A program made the translations under genes and the position numbers. The notes beneath the pieces were generated by a model. It was not told where the DNA came from, searched no databases, and was given only the letters and a program-made list of their open reading frames with translations. A stretch of 64,000 nt of DNA. Source: Symbiodinium natans. Lineage: Eukaryota > Sar > Dinophyceae > Suessiales > Symbiodiniaceae. The stretch spans positions 215,001 through 279,000 of the forward strand of contig CAJNDS010002355.1 of the NCBI GenBank assembly GCA_905221605.1, in the 5' to 3' direction. Position 1 is the stretch's first letter, and each line of letters begins with the position of its first letter. This document shows, in pieces, positions 30,895-51,433 of this stretch.

Positions 30895-30895
<1 letters not shown>

Positions 30896-30955
<60 letters not shown>
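30896..30955. repeat. (TTG)n tract
   Basis: About 20 TTG units, the probable 3' tail of the LINE. Confidence 0.9.
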
Positions 30956-30956
<1 letters not shown>

Positions 30957-31589
30957 TCTTTTCTTTGTTTGCCGGAGGCGCCTCTTTGCAGCGTCAGCTG
31001 CAACGCCGATGTTGGCGTTAGAGGTTTTCACGGTTGGACGACGTTTGTTTATGACACACAGTTGAGCAGATGTGGAGATGCTGAGGCCCGACAGCTGGAG
31101 ATTTGCCAGACGCTTACGGGTTTTGCGCAACAGGTACCTCTGGATTGACAGCTGGCACCTTGAATGCTTTCCGTTTCCGGCCTACTTTGCCATAGCAAGC
31201 ATAACGTGCAGCAGGGTGCGGTTGGCTAGAGGAGCCCTCATGCGCTATTTAAAACAACGAAGGTCAAGGTAAGGTGTGTTTCCTCGACTCAGTGAACGCT
31301 CAGCGGTCGAGGCCCTTTCGGATGATCCCATCGAAGACGTGTGATGGCCCACGGTCGGGTTAGATTTTGAGCCTTCCCGGGCTCTGCGGTCAACAGGTCA
31401 TAGGTTGACGGGAGATCTGCAGAGCCTACTGTAAGTAGTTCTCTTTCAGGTACTCTTGGGGCATTTTTGAAACCCTAGAAACCCTAGGAAAACTAGAAAC
31501 CCTAGAAACCCCAGAAACCCTAGAAACCCTAAACCCTGTTGACATCTGTTGACTGCCACGTCGGATTGCGCTTCTGCCTCTGTCCGCAG
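30956..31589. other. Unique flank right of the LINE
   Basis: Unique sequence with no supported gene. At 31470-31540 a short run of CCCTAGAAA units, a 9-base relative of the telomere unit, precedes a plus-strand exon. Confidence 0.5.
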
Positions 31590-32632
31590 AGCCGGCCAGA
31601 GCAGTACTCGGCAAGGCACGGGTGGGTCTTATTCCCAAAGAATGGCATGGGGGGTTTCCGAAAATAGGAGTAGGGTTTAGGGTATAGGGTTTAGGGCTTA
31701 GGATATAGGGTTTAGGGTTTAGGGTTTAGGGTTTAGGCTCTAGGGTCTAGGGTTTAGGGTTTAGAGTACCCTTCATAGTAAAGATTATATCTTTGGGGTC
31801 TATTTAGGGTGCCCCTATTGGGGGAAATACCCCTATGATTGAACATAGCATAAGGTCAAAATTTTTGCATTAACATACATGCTTTATTAATCCATTATCT
31901 CAGAATGTTAATATACCATCATAGAATGGTCCAAATTCTAGCCAAGCAAAATCTTTGAGCACAGTTACCGGATCCCACGATTGCCTGGCTGTTAATGACT
32001 GTTTAGCGAATTCGTTCCGGCCCGTGTGGCCCGGCAGCGTTGGATCTGCATTACGAGGCGCACCGAGGTGCAGATGTACAACCAATCAAGTTGCAAGTTG
32101 CTGAGCAGCTGCCCTCCATGAGGGGCTAGGACCCAGAGTAGGCCCTTATTCCCTTTTTTTAGGGTTTAGGCTCCTTATAACCCCCTTTAAACTAAAAAAC
32201 GTGAACCTTTTTTTCTAGGTTACTCCTGGGTCTAGGGGGTGTAGGTTTCTGTGTGCAACTAATTCTCTCATGCTCTGGCCATGTGGATGTACAATGTGCA
32301 ATGTCTTCCTGGAGATGAGTTACGTTCCTGTTGCCCATTTCTATGTTCTCTCGCGTCTATGTGGTGTTGCGCATGCGGCACGTCGGCTGTGGCAGGAAGT
32401 GCGTTTGCTGGGATCGCATGCATCCCTTGAACACCTGAGAGACTTTCACGCATTCCCTGAGCAACCAGAAGTTGGCACGAGCCTCATCCACATTTCGAAG
32501 CTTGACCTGAGATCCTCAAAGCGCGAAACAGCCCGGAGGCGAAACGCTCCTGAACCTCAAGACCTTTTAAGCTTCAGCACCTTGAAACCCAAAGGCCCTG
32601 AATCCCCTGAGCCCTCTATCCTGCCCCCCTAA
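31590..32632 (+). CDS. Unknown gene segment, three exons with introners
   Basis: Exon 31590-31648 follows the strong acceptor CTGCCTCTGTCCGCAG and reads PARAVLGKARVGLIPKEWH. Exon 32007-32123 begins after GACTGTTTAG, reads SGPCGPAALDLHYEAHRG then QPIKLQVAEQLPSM, and ends AG. An introner (32124-32235) follows, and exon 3 resumes in phase (AG+G) to read MCNVFLEMSYVPVAHFYVL then HAARRLWQEVRLL, open to 32632. The first intron holds an introner with an embedded TTTAGGG array. No family recognised; exon 3 may end earlier. Confidence 0.5.
31649..31850 (+). mobile_element. TTTCCGAAAATAGGGG-family introner with an embedded telomeric array
   Basis: The left part, GGGGGTTTCCGAAAATAGGAG, directly abuts the exon ending EWH. 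About 85 bases of TATAGGG/TTTAGGG follow. The right part has GGTCTATTTAGGGTGCCCCTA and GGGGGAAATACCCC, related to the left arm in inverted sense. The array seems to lie inside the element. Confidence 0.55.
32124..32235 (+). mobile_element. Introner, CTAGGACCCAGAGTA family
   Basis: Left arm CTAGGACCCAGAGTA and right arm TACTCCTGGGTCTAG are reverse complementary with a one-base bulge. CCTTATAACCCC lies inside. Removal keeps the reading frame between 32123 and 32236. Relatives: 34487-34627 and 50099-50217. Confidence 0.75.
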
Positions 32633-32713
32633 ACCCTAAACCCTAAACCCTAAACCCTAAACCCTAAACCCTAAACCCTAAACCCTAAACCCTAAACCCT
32701 AAACCCTAAACCC
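32630..32713. repeat. Interstitial CCCTAAA array
   Basis: About 12 exact units directly after the 31.6-32.6 kb coding segment. Confidence 0.9.
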
Positions 32714-33383
32714 CATCTCCACCATGGCTGGAGATTGCAGCTCTGCGAGATGACGCGGAAGGCGCTGAAAAGGCCAGCAGCAGGTATCACTGACTGCACG
32801 CTCAGATTTAGGGTTTGGGGTTTCGGGTGTAGGGTTTAGGGTTTAGGGTTTAGGCTTTATATAGGGTTTAGGGTTTACGAAAATAGAGGGACCCCTAAAG
32901 TACCCCATCCCAAGTAGTAATAGTAGGATTCCCGTATGATGAGGACCCCACAAAGGTACCCCTTAATGTCGAAAACCCCCCATTCAGGGATTCAGTGGGT
33001 TCTGGGGTAGGTAAGGGGCGGCTTGAGGCAATGACAGGTTTCAAGATGTAACGCAGGAGCCAATTGACCACTACTGCCCCGTGTGAGCCCTTCATGAGTG
33101 CTGCAGAAACTAACCGAACATTCCAACTTTCATCGACTAGGCCTATACCGCAGCTTTTGCTAAAGGAGCCTGCCCCAAACCCTAAACTGCATTGCTTCGC
33201 GCCAGACTTCACGTCATAGAGCTAGGAATCCTAAAACGCAAGGGCCAACCCCCCCCCCCCCCCCCAAACAAAAAAAAAAAAAAGAACGAAAAACCCGACA
33301 ATCCTCAGGCCCAAGCCCTAAACCCTAGCCCTAAACCCTAAACCCGAAACCCTAAACCCTAAACCCTAAACCCTAAATCCCCG
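32714..33383. other. Spacer with an introner-like element and homopolymers
   Basis: A short unique block (32714-32800) and a TTTAGGG run (32806-32875) come first. A TTTCCGAAAATAGGGG-family element follows (32876-32990), then a block open on - at 33000-33200, a C run then A run at 33249-33283, and CCCTAAA units to 33377. No gene supported. Confidence 0.5.
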
Positions 33384-34488
33384 GAAGTCCAAGGCAACTC
33401 CGGCTACGATGGCAAGGCTCGCTGGATCCCCTGTGAGACTGCCGAGCAGGCCCGGGTGGTTGCTGGCTTTCTTGCTGATATTCGTTTGTTACTTGTGGTT
33501 CTGGGTTTGGGGTTTCGGGTAATGGTAGAGTAAGGTCATTACAGGGCAACTTTGGGGGCGCGGGGGGGGGGGGGGGGGGGGGGGGGGGCGGTGACCACTG
33601 TAAAATGTGGAGGGCGGCCAACCACAAATCCAATCGGAGGTAGTATGAGGCACCAGTTTTGTTCGGCTTCGGATGTTTCAATGTTTGGTTGGGGGGGTTG
33701 GGGGCGACTAAAGCGCTCAAGGGCTTAGGAGGGTTGGAGGGGAGTTTGGATCCGGCCCTAAACCTCCTCAAGCCCCAACCTAGGCCCGGAGCCTTGCCCC
33801 AAAAGGCATTCTCGGCTTAGGGTTAAGGTGTTTGGCCAGATTGGTACAAACAGTCGTTCACACTGACCAAAGCCTTCAACCTTAGGAGAATTGCGGCAAT
33901 GCATGTTGGTTAGTCACTCTGAAGCTATCTGCACCTTGCACACCCTTAGCAGTTTTGGTTGATTTACTGTGAATCGGTTCCAAACGGGCAGATCAGTTTG
34001 GATCGAATCGTTCCTCGTAAGGGCCACTTTGAGGATCCCGGGCAAACCCTATATCAAGAGCCTCCAAAGCCATGCCGCCTCAGGCAGGTTGCTGCCTGAA
34101 TGTTTGCATGCTGTCTCAATTGCGCGCGTACGCCTCCGACACGCACGAGTGCGATGTGCGCCCCGTGAGGCAGCATGCAATTTTTCATGCAGCATGCAAC
34201 TCGAGGCAGCATGGCTGGGGGGGCCTTAGAATAGAGTATGAGCCCTGTGCTTTCAAACCCTGTAAGCATCTCAGGGGAACCCTAAACCCTAAGCCCCAAA
34301 CCCCAATCCCTCAACCCAACCCCTAAACCCCCCAAACCCTAAACCCTGTAAACTATAAACCCCAGACCCTAAACCCTAAACCCTATGGAACCCCCTTCAA
34401 GGAGCAGAGCTTGGAGGAGTTTCGGAGCCAGTGGGAGCCCCTACCCGACGCGGGCAGCGCGAGCGTGCAGGCGCTGTGGGAACACTGG
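33384..34488 (+). CDS. Unknown gene segment, two exons
   Basis: Exon at about 33384-33500 reads EVQGNSGYDGKARWIPCE then TAEQARVVAGFLADIRLLL. Exon 34385-34488 reads TPFKEQSLEEFRSQWEPLP then SASVQALWEHW and runs straight into an introner. Codon choice in both is strongly GC-ending. The intron holds a G run at 33557-33590 (about 30 G) and unique sequence. No family recognised, and the two exons are joined only by proximity and strand. Confidence 0.45.
33557..33590. repeat. Poly-G tract
   Basis: About 32 G with a single C near each end. Length is unreliable in any assembly. Confidence 0.9.
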
Positions 34489-34627
34489 GGCCCAGGGTAG
34501 GCCCTTACTCGCTTTGTTTAAGGTTTTAGGGTTTCGGGCAACTAGGACCCATTTTTGGGGGCTTATAGGTTCACTTATAAGCCCCTTAAAACCAAAAGGG
34601 GTACCCAAGGTGATACCTTGGGTTTAG
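34487..34627 (+). mobile_element. Introner of the GGACCCAG family with telomere-like insert
   Basis: It begins GGGGCCCAGGGTAGGCCCTTA right after the exon ending ALWEHW. It contains GTTTTAGGGTTTCGGG and two opposed arms around GGGGCTTATAGGTTCACTTATAAGCCCC, and it ends TACCTTGGGTTTAG. Similar to 32124-32235. Confidence 0.6.
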
Positions 34628-35102
34628 AACTTACACCCCCCAAGAGGAGCTCAATACCGATCAATTACATCACCTCATACTTTCTTTTTGTTTCTAAATT
34701 ACCCCTTGTCCACTGCAAGTAGCCTGGTTACTCTAGCAGACTCTAAAACCAGAATTTCAAGAATGGGGGCTCGTTCTTCAGACTGTGATCCCATTTTAAA
34801 AGTACCTTCTACAGTCTACTTGGGCCCGGCCCTGTTGTAGGACCTCATGTTTCGGTACATGTTCGTTCTGCAAGCCGGACTGCACTATATGGGGCAGACC
34901 CCGCGGCCCCACTAGGAGGTAGCCCGAAGCCTGAACTCCAGCACTGAAGAAGGTTCAACGGGGATATATTTTGGGAGTTGTAGGTTTAGGGTTTAGGTCT
35001 CTGCTTTGGATGACAACATTTTTTCAACCGTTCTAGGTTACGCCGGATTCCGTTGCGAATCTCTTGTCAAGTGACCATGCTCTAGGCAGGGCAATGACCT
35101 AG
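34628..35102. other. Unique spacer before the MKRPAA gene
   Basis: Unique sequence with a single pair of TTTAGG units at 34983-34997. No supported exon. Probably intron or upstream region of the gene that starts near 35103. Confidence 0.45.
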
Positions 35103-37263
35103 ATGTTGAATTACCAACAAGAGTCTACTGCGCTTGCACATCGCTCATCGGCCATGAAGAGGCCTGCCACGTTGGCCATGAAGCGGCCTGCCGCATCGGC
35201 TATGAAGAGGCCTGCAGCCTTGCCTATGAAGAGGCCTGCGGCCTTGGCTATGAAGAGGCCTGCTGCATCGGCTACGAAGCGGCCAGCTTCAGTGTTAAAG
35301 CGTCCAGGAAGTCAAATGCTGACTTTGATGCTGCAAGACAGCCGCGGCGGAGGCTATCCAGCCACCAGCATGTCCATGCAGATCCAGAAAGGAGGCCGCA
35401 TCAGTGACATTAAGGAGATTGCAGCACAGACTTTCGGAGGGGCGCCTGAGTTTATCCAATGCTTTTGGGATGGACAGAATCTCTCTAGCGAGGATCCCGT
35501 ACAAAACTTCGCCAAGCGGGGCAAAGTGAATTTAGACATCCGACAAGTCCCGGACGCCCCATTGCCCGGAAGCCAATGGTCTGGTGAAAACACCATGCAG
35601 GCTCCTGCTGATCCTAGGTTAGCTTTCGGGCCATTTTCAAGAGTTTTCCTCATTTTCCTTATTCTGGGTTTATAAGGTGAGGCTGTTTTAGATTTCCTTT
35701 ATTTGTGTTTATAAGGTGAGGCCGTTTTTTACTTCCTTTCTTTTGGGTGTATATAAGGGTATATATACATATATATATATATAACTTATATATATATATA
35801 TGTTGTTTATATATATATATATTTATTTATTTATTTATGTAATTTTCAAAGGGCTTATAAGGGGCCAACCCAGGAGCTGGAAGAGCGCAAAGGCAGCGTT
35901 TGGATGGAAAGCGCCGGCACGTCGGCGCTCTCCAGCGCCGGGGTCTCTGCTTCTGACTATGCTGCTTGGTATAGGGTTTAGGGTTTAGGGCTTAGGGCTT
36001 AGGGCTTAGGGTTTAGGGCTTACGGTTTAGGGTTTAGGGTTTAGGTCTTAGGGCTTAGGGTTTAGGGCTTAGGGCTTAGGGGAGCCCAGTGGTACCCTTT
36101 TGCCCCTCTTTTGGGGGACTGAAGGTTCCCTTATAAAGTAACCAACCCCAAAACAAGATGCCCTGATTGTAAGATGGTTACTGGGCTACAAAGGCTGCCT
36201 TGCTGCGAGCACTCCAAGAAGATGAAGACCTCATGCGTTTGCGGAACTCCCCCGAGGACTTCACGACAGAGGTGAACGAAGTCGTTGCGGATCGCGCCTG
36301 GTGCCGAATCTTCCGGTATGAGGACTGCACCATCGCTCCGGACCCCGAGCAAAGCATTGAGTATTTCGATGCCATAGCTACAGCCACCAAAGAGGCGGAG
36401 AATTTCAGGCCACTGGTGTCTAGCTTGACTGTCCAGGTATCTGTGAACTCCGCCAAGGGCGACGCATGGTTTCGCGTAATAGGTGTGGCTTGGTAGCCCA
36501 GTGGCATCCTTTCGGCCCCCTTGTTGTTGGATTCAAGGTTCCCTTATTTAAAGTAACCAACCCCAAACAAAGGGCACCAGTACCCTTATTAGGATATGGC
36601 TACTGTCGTACCTGGTCCCTTTTTTACTTAGCCAGCTAACCCTTATACTAGGGTTGCTGGGCTACCTTAAGGTGGTGAAGCACGACAACATCAGCTTTGG
36701 CATCCTTCAGGAGTATGATGGCGAGGGTCTCTTGGTCGCCCTGCGGGGGGGTGAGCTCAAGACCCGGTTTCTGGTGGAAGTGCTGATGGGCTTCTCCAAT
36801 GCCTTGTACCGCGGGTCTCACGCCATGTGGATGGGTGCCTCGGAAGTTATGGCAACGTGCTTCCGGCAACCCGTATTTTGATATGTTGAGCTCAGGGGCA
36901 AAGGGTACACTAGAACCCTATTAAGTGTCAGTAGATCCTTTCTTTCTTTCTATCCGCTTGCACCATACTCACCAGCTCCCAAAAAGCCTGCCCCTGCCAG
37001 GCGCACGCTACAAGTTTTTCTCCTACCGCTTCCACGTCTGGACATCGACAACAGGAGACATGGGTCCCCATGCCAGTAGCTTCCATGCGCACCTGCAGGA
37101 AGCATTTGCCACCATGGGCTATGCCCCTCTGGGCACCGTCGTCGTAGAGCAGCTGGAAAGGGTAAGGGCCGGTTTCGCCGAGAACTCTCCGACGAAGCTC
37201 TTCCAGGATGCACGGGATGCTGCCAGGGTGAGTTCTGCAGCGCTTCGGGACGCAGAGCCTTAG
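35103..37263 (+). CDS. Protein with MKRPAA repeats and a ubiquitin-like domain, plus downstream exons
   Basis: The first open block starts MLNYQQESTALAHRSS at 35103. It has about seven copies of an 8-residue unit (AMKRPAAL), a lysine/arginine-proline-alanine repeat that could bind DNA or serve as a nuclear signal. A ubiquitin-like stretch follows (QIQKGGRISDIKEIAAQTF then FIQCFWDGQNL). Later exons on the same strand: 35884-35968 (ELEERKGSVWMESAG); 36194-36492, starting AALLRALQEDEDLMRLR; 36672-36881, KHDNISFGILQEYDGEGLL ending at TGA; and about 36970-37155 (RYKFFSYRFHVWTSTTGDMG, donor GTAAGG), with an open tail to the stop at 37261-37263. Two introners interrupt it. The stop at 36879-36881 and the tail suggest either another splice or two adjacent genes. 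Linking the first block to the rest is inference. Confidence 0.6.
35757..35838. repeat. (TA)n and (TTTA)n tract
   Basis: Alternating TA runs broken by GTTGTT, ending in ATTTATTTATTTAT. It is intronic between 35675 and 35884. Similar AT tracts: 48697-48785, 51565-51650, 54290-54370 and 54635-54720. Confidence 0.85.
35969..36193 (+). mobile_element. Introner (GTAGCCCAGTGG family) with a telomeric array inside its left end
   Basis: The exon ends GCTGCTTG at 35968. The element begins GTA (35969-35971). A TTTAGGG/CTTAGGG array occupies 35972-36083. The expected continuation, GCCCAGTGGTACCC, resumes at 36084. The right end, GGTTACTGGGCTACAAAG, closes at 36193 before AALLRALQ. Undisturbed copies (43327, 52014) read CTTG|GTAGCCCAGTGG without a break. 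So the array was inserted into the element's terminal repeat, and the intron still starts GT and ends AG. Confidence 0.8.
36493..36671 (+). mobile_element. Introner, GTAGCCCAGTGG family
   Basis: Left GGCTTG|GTAGCCCAGTGGCATCC, then GGTTCAAGG-like and AAAGTAACCAACCCC words, and a right end GGGTTGCTGGGCTACCTTAAG. It sits between FRVIG and KVVKHDN. Confidence 0.75.
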
Positions 37264-38081
37264 AAGCTCAACCCGGTGAGGTTGGTGAAGGCCACGATGC
37301 GTCAATTGGTTGCTTTTGGAGAAAAGTTCTCTCCGAAGAATCCCAAGGCATGAACCTTTGGCCATGGCTCTCAATGAAGCAAGGGTCTGCCCCGAAAGAG
37401 AAGCAACAAATCTTCATGGCATGAATGCGGGGCATTTTGGGTCTACTGGAACTTGGGTTAGGTTTCGACACATACAGCAGTCAGTTACTGATGTGCATCC
37501 TTGTTGTCAGAGCATGCGTGACAGGACTACTACTTCAGCTCCTATGCAACTTGGCTCGACCATAATAAGGTTAGTTTCAGAGGCTTAGAGCTTAGGGTTT
37601 CCTAAACAATAAAACCCTCTTTAAGGCATTGGCTGACTCTTCGTAGGCGATTTGGGAATTCGGTGCCTTCTGTTGGGCTTCAGGGAGCCCTATAGATTCC
37701 TAATTCTGTAAGTCGCTACTAAGAACCAGCATAAGACACCCTTAACCCTAACCCTAAACCACCTAGTTGGTTCGTAGGTCTGACATGTTGCGCATGCTTG
37801 CACATGCCGCGGCAAGATTGCGTCGATGGTCTTGGCTGCTATTGGTGAGTTTAGGGTTTAGGGTTTAGTGTGTAAGGTTTCGGGTTTAGGTTTTATGGTG
37901 GGTGACAGACCGTTATTCCTAGAAGGCTTGTCGGACCCATATCACCTTGTAGAAAGCATATACTGGTTCCATTTCTTTAGGTTCATGGGAACCAGGGCCA
38001 TGTAGTAGAGGCGTATTCCTTCTTGGGGTGCTGGGTGGATCGTGGCCCAAACCACGTCCGCCTGCGAGTTTCTGAAGTCAG
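37264..38081. other. Spacer upstream of the PRMT exons
   Basis: Open on + from 37310 to 37588 without splice support; this is probably 3' region of the preceding gene or 5' region of the PRMT gene. A palindromic remnant ending TCGCTACTAAGAACCAGC (37710-37730) matches the arm of the 15376-15512 element. Only a few telomere units occur (37740-37760, 37850-37890). The PRMT amino-terminal exon is probably in here but was not found. Confidence 0.45.
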
Positions 38082-48000
<9,919 letters not shown>

Positions 48001-48897
48001 ATCTGGCGGTAGCTCAGCTGGCACAGACGAGAACTTGCAACCAACGTGGCGCCTGGAATATTGTTCCGGTGTGCTGTGCTGCCCCTCCTTTCAGTTGGTT
48101 CTGCCTCTGCTTCGCACATCCTTGCACATCACGTTTCGTGCATGTCGAGTGCAGTGTAAGTTCATGCGGGGTTTTCTGAAAACAACTCGGTCCCTGTTGG
48201 GGTACCCGTTTAATGTAAGGCTGCAGATGAGAACAGGAATCTCAACAGGGACCACAACTTGCGCTACGCCCTGCATGTTCCAACCTTTCGTGCAAAGACC
48301 GCCCGAGAACCTTAAATCGGCTGTCTCCATGGACCAAACGTATGTGTATACAGATGTGCAGAATTTACTACGTGCATTGCACAAGGTATGTGTACATAGA
48401 TACACGCATACTCGCTTCGTATGTCCTCTTCCCCTTGGTTTAAGACAACTTGTTCATAGAGGCTAAGGGTCCAGGTTAGGAAAGGTAAAAAGGTAAAGGT
48501 GCCCTGTCTCCCTAATCCCGCAAACCCAAAACCCTAAACCCTAAACCCTAGACCCTAGACCCTGAACCCTGAACCCTAAACCCTAAACCCTAAACCCTAC
48601 TCTTTTATGCCCAGGGTCGCCGGGCAGCTGCCAACGCCAGAGCGGATGCAGACGTTTCGTGTCAGGCCAGACCTATAGCTTAGGAGGCTAGGTGTTTTGA
48701 AGGACAACTCATACATGTACAGGTATATGCATACATCTACATAAATATATATATACACATACATGTGTATATATATACATATCACAGCCATGTAAGGCAC
48801 TGGATTTACACCGAGCCTAGCCAGCCTGTCCTAGGAGTTCTAGACGTTTGGGGATCAGGAAGGCTAGGTAGAAGGCTGCAACAGGCTTGCTGTTTCA
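48001..48897. other. Spacer after PRMT
   Basis: Contains an inverted-repeat element at 48186-48260 (GGTCCCTGTTGGGGTACCC against TCAACAGGGACCACAAC), CCCTAAA units at 48531-48598 and a TA-rich tract at 48697-48785. Short + ORFs lack splice or family support. Confidence 0.5.
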
Positions 48898-50328
48898 GAA
48901 TGCAGCTTCATCCATGAGCAACGGGCTGCTCTGCGTTTTCACCCGGCCGATCTTCCCGACACCACCTTCCAGTGTCATAAGAAAGCCCGGTGGCATCTGC
49001 TAGCTGCAGCTCACGAAGTTGGGAGACTCCGAAGTGCACCCAACCCTAAGCACTAAACCCTAAACCCAAAGCCCCTAGCCCTAAACCCCTAAACCCTAAA
49101 CCTCCGACATGACTACTCCGACAGGTAGGCGCACTGGCTGGGTTCGGAGCAGCGGCACCGGGCAGCGCTACCGTGCGCAGAAACAACGTGCGGGATGGAT
49201 GGACTTGATGCTTTTTCACTTGCCGGTAGGGTTTAGGGTTTAGGGTTTAGGTTTTAGGGTTTAGGGTTTAGGGAAACTTGATAGCCGAGTGGTACCTTTT
49301 GTGCCCTTTCTTGCGCTCTGGCTTACAAAGTAACCAACCGAAAAGAAGGGTGCAATTATTTTGAGATGGTTACTGCGCTACCAAGTGGGTTTTGGAGTAC
49401 TATACTTTAATACATTTTTTGGTTCTGGGTATACGTTTTCTCCAGGTTAAGGGTTTCTGGGGTTGAGATCTGATTGAGATCTTGATAGGATACAGTGACG
49501 CTTACCGCCATTTCTTAGAGTGGTCATGATGATGTACCCTCTGAATTGTCGACCGTCGACGCTATACGGATTTGCACCTGTTGCGCGCTCGCTTGCTACT
49601 CTTGAGCCTGGACAGCTGTTTGATCTCAAGACCACAGCCTTCCCTCAATTCAGCCTGTTTCTTAACCAACAAAATGCATGGACGCCTTATGGCCTGGCAG
49701 GTGGTGCTGTGCTTGCACATCTGTGGTAAAGGCATGAAGCTCTACGAGTGCAGCGATCCCCGCGTGGAGGAGTTGAAGGCAGTCCTGCTTGCAGCGCAGG
49801 AACAGTACTTCGCCGTCAGATTCCAGGGTCTGCCCAACATCTCATGTCCCGGACGTGGGAGCTTCTCAGAAAGCCGCTTGCGAAGGAGGAGGCTCTTGGC
49901 TTGGGCGCGGGAGGTTTCTCCGTCAGAGTGTGGTAGCATTTTACATCTTTAAGGCTACTTAAACTCAATAAGGAACAGAGCTTTAACTTCTTAATACTAT
50001 CCCAACCATGAACGAGGTTTTGGAGAGTCGCAGGCACCTGCGCCAACCTCATCGCCGATTTCGCTCGTGGATCTGGAGCTGCCAGGGTCAGAGGCTGGGA
50101 CCCAGAAGTCGGCCTTTTTCTCCATTTTTGTTGGGGTTTAGGTTTCCCTCTTAAGCCCCTTTTTTAACCCAAAAATTGGGTACTCCCTTTGTATTCCTAG
50201 GTTTCTCTTGGGTCTAGGAATTGTGGCCGCTTCGACCCGTGGGAGTTGGTCAACTTCACTGGAGAAGGCTTCGAGCCTTCGCGGGCCTCTACGCCACTGA
50301 ACTTCATTGTCGATCACTGGGAAGCTAG
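48898..50328 (+). CDS. Unknown gene, at least five exons with introners
   Basis: Plus-strand exons: 48898-49015, after CTTGCTGTTTCAG (CSFIHEQRAALRFHPADLP then CHKKARWHLLAAAHE); 49127-49226 (SSGTGQRYRAQKQRAGWMD, whose donor GTAGGGTTTAGGG is the start of a telomeric array); about 49664-49827 (KLYECSDPRVEELKAVLLA then EQYFAVRFQ); about 49850-49925; 50034-50097 (CANLIADFARGSGAARVRG); and 50218-50328 (NCGRFDPWELVNFTGEGFE then STPLNFIVDHWEA). The last two are split by an introner at 50099-50217. No family recognised. It could belong with the methyltransferase gene that follows on the same strand. Confidence 0.5.
49281..49385 (+). mobile_element. Introner, GTAGCCCAGTGG family, next to a TTTAGGG array
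   Basis: AAACTTG|ATAGCCGAGTGGTACC starts immediately after six TTTAGGG units (49227-49273), and it ends GGTTACTGCGCTACCAAG. As at 35969, the telomeric array and the introner share one intron. Confidence 0.75.
50099..50217 (+). mobile_element. Introner, GGACCCAG family
   Basis: Left TGGGACCCAGAAG and right CTCTTGGGTCTAG pair; TTTAGGTTTCCCTCTTAAGCCCC lies inside (broken here at GGTTTCC). It separates two strong exons, ARVRG(W) and NCGRFDPWE. Confidence 0.7.
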
Positions 50329-51312
50329 GTGGGCCCTTTGGGACATTTTTACCATCTTCCCCTTATTGGGGGCTTAAGAGGATCATATTCAGGATATATT
50401 AGTTACATCTTCCCCTTATTGGGGTTTAAGAGGATCATATTCATTATATATTATTCCGAGGGTTTTAAGGGGGCCCTCCTAGGAGAACTGCACAGAGCCG
50501 TTGCTCAGTTTGCACCTCGGCCGCGCGGACTAGCTCTTCCGACATGTCTGTGCAAAGCGGTTGAACAAACTCCTCAACTCCATTTGCATCTTTCCGCTGT
50601 CTTCGCAAGTTATGCTTCAATACTTCTAGTAAACGGAAACTCACTCGGTCACTAGATTCTCGGTAGGGTATGTGGCAGGTACCTCTACTGTGCTCTTGTC
50701 TACGAGCCCAAAGATCGATGGTTTGCCGCTGCGTTTCATCACGCTCATGGCTGGAATCCACTGATTCTCCGAGACTTGCCGGTTGTGTGTTGTATGGGCG
50801 GGTTTAGGGTTTCGGGTTTAGGTTAGGGATTAGGGTTTAGGGTTTAGGGTTTAGGGTTTAGGGTTTAGAGATTTGGGTTTCGGGTTTTACTTCATGGCTC
50901 GGGGTTTAGGGATATAGGCTTTCTGTAGAGCTACAAGGACCTATATGGGACTGATATAGGGAGTAGATGGTTCTTTAACAGGGAACGATAGTGGACTATT
51001 GATTCCCTACCAGCATCATTAAACGCCTATCAATATGTTCCTAGTATGAAAATCTGTGCAGAGAACAAACAAAAATACTTACAAATGGAGACAGGCGCAC
51101 ATGGATACCTACCCCCGGACCAGCAAAGCTTCAAACCCCACGCCTGCACCCTAAACTCCCTCAGAAGTAAAACATTGGCACCCTCAACCCTAAACCCAGA
51201 AGCCTAAAACCTGTGCCCAAAACTCCACAACCCGAGAAGCCTAGAACTCTAGACCTCGAAAACCAAGAGTGCAATAATATGTCCACAGCTTGCAAAATCA
51301 TGTTGTGGCAAT

Positions 51313-51433
51313 GTGGCAGCCCCTGTGGTACGATTTACCTTTTTTGGTTCAAGGTTCCATTATAAAAGTAACCCTAAACCCCAAACCCCCAAAAGGGGTG
51401 CCCTTATTACAAGAGGGTTACTGGGCTACCAAG
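51313..51433 (+). mobile_element. Introner, GTAGCCCAGTGG family, diverged left end
   Basis: Left end GTGGCAGCCCCTGTGGTACG, core GGTTCAAGGTTCCATTATAA and AAAGTAACCC, right end GGTTACTGGGCTACCAAG. It directly precedes the exon at 51434. Confidence 0.75.

Larger units (their letters stand above)
24641..30955 (+). mobile_element. Non-LTR retrotransposon (LINE), apparently intact
   Basis: About 6.3 kb element with one long ORF (24657-29477), about 1.4 kb of 3' non-coding sequence, and a (TTG)n tract at 30896-30955 that would be the 3' tail. A matching (GTT)n tract borders the 5' side and could be the tail of an earlier head-to-tail copy. No target-site duplication was identified, so the limits are inferred. 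Confidence 0.75.
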
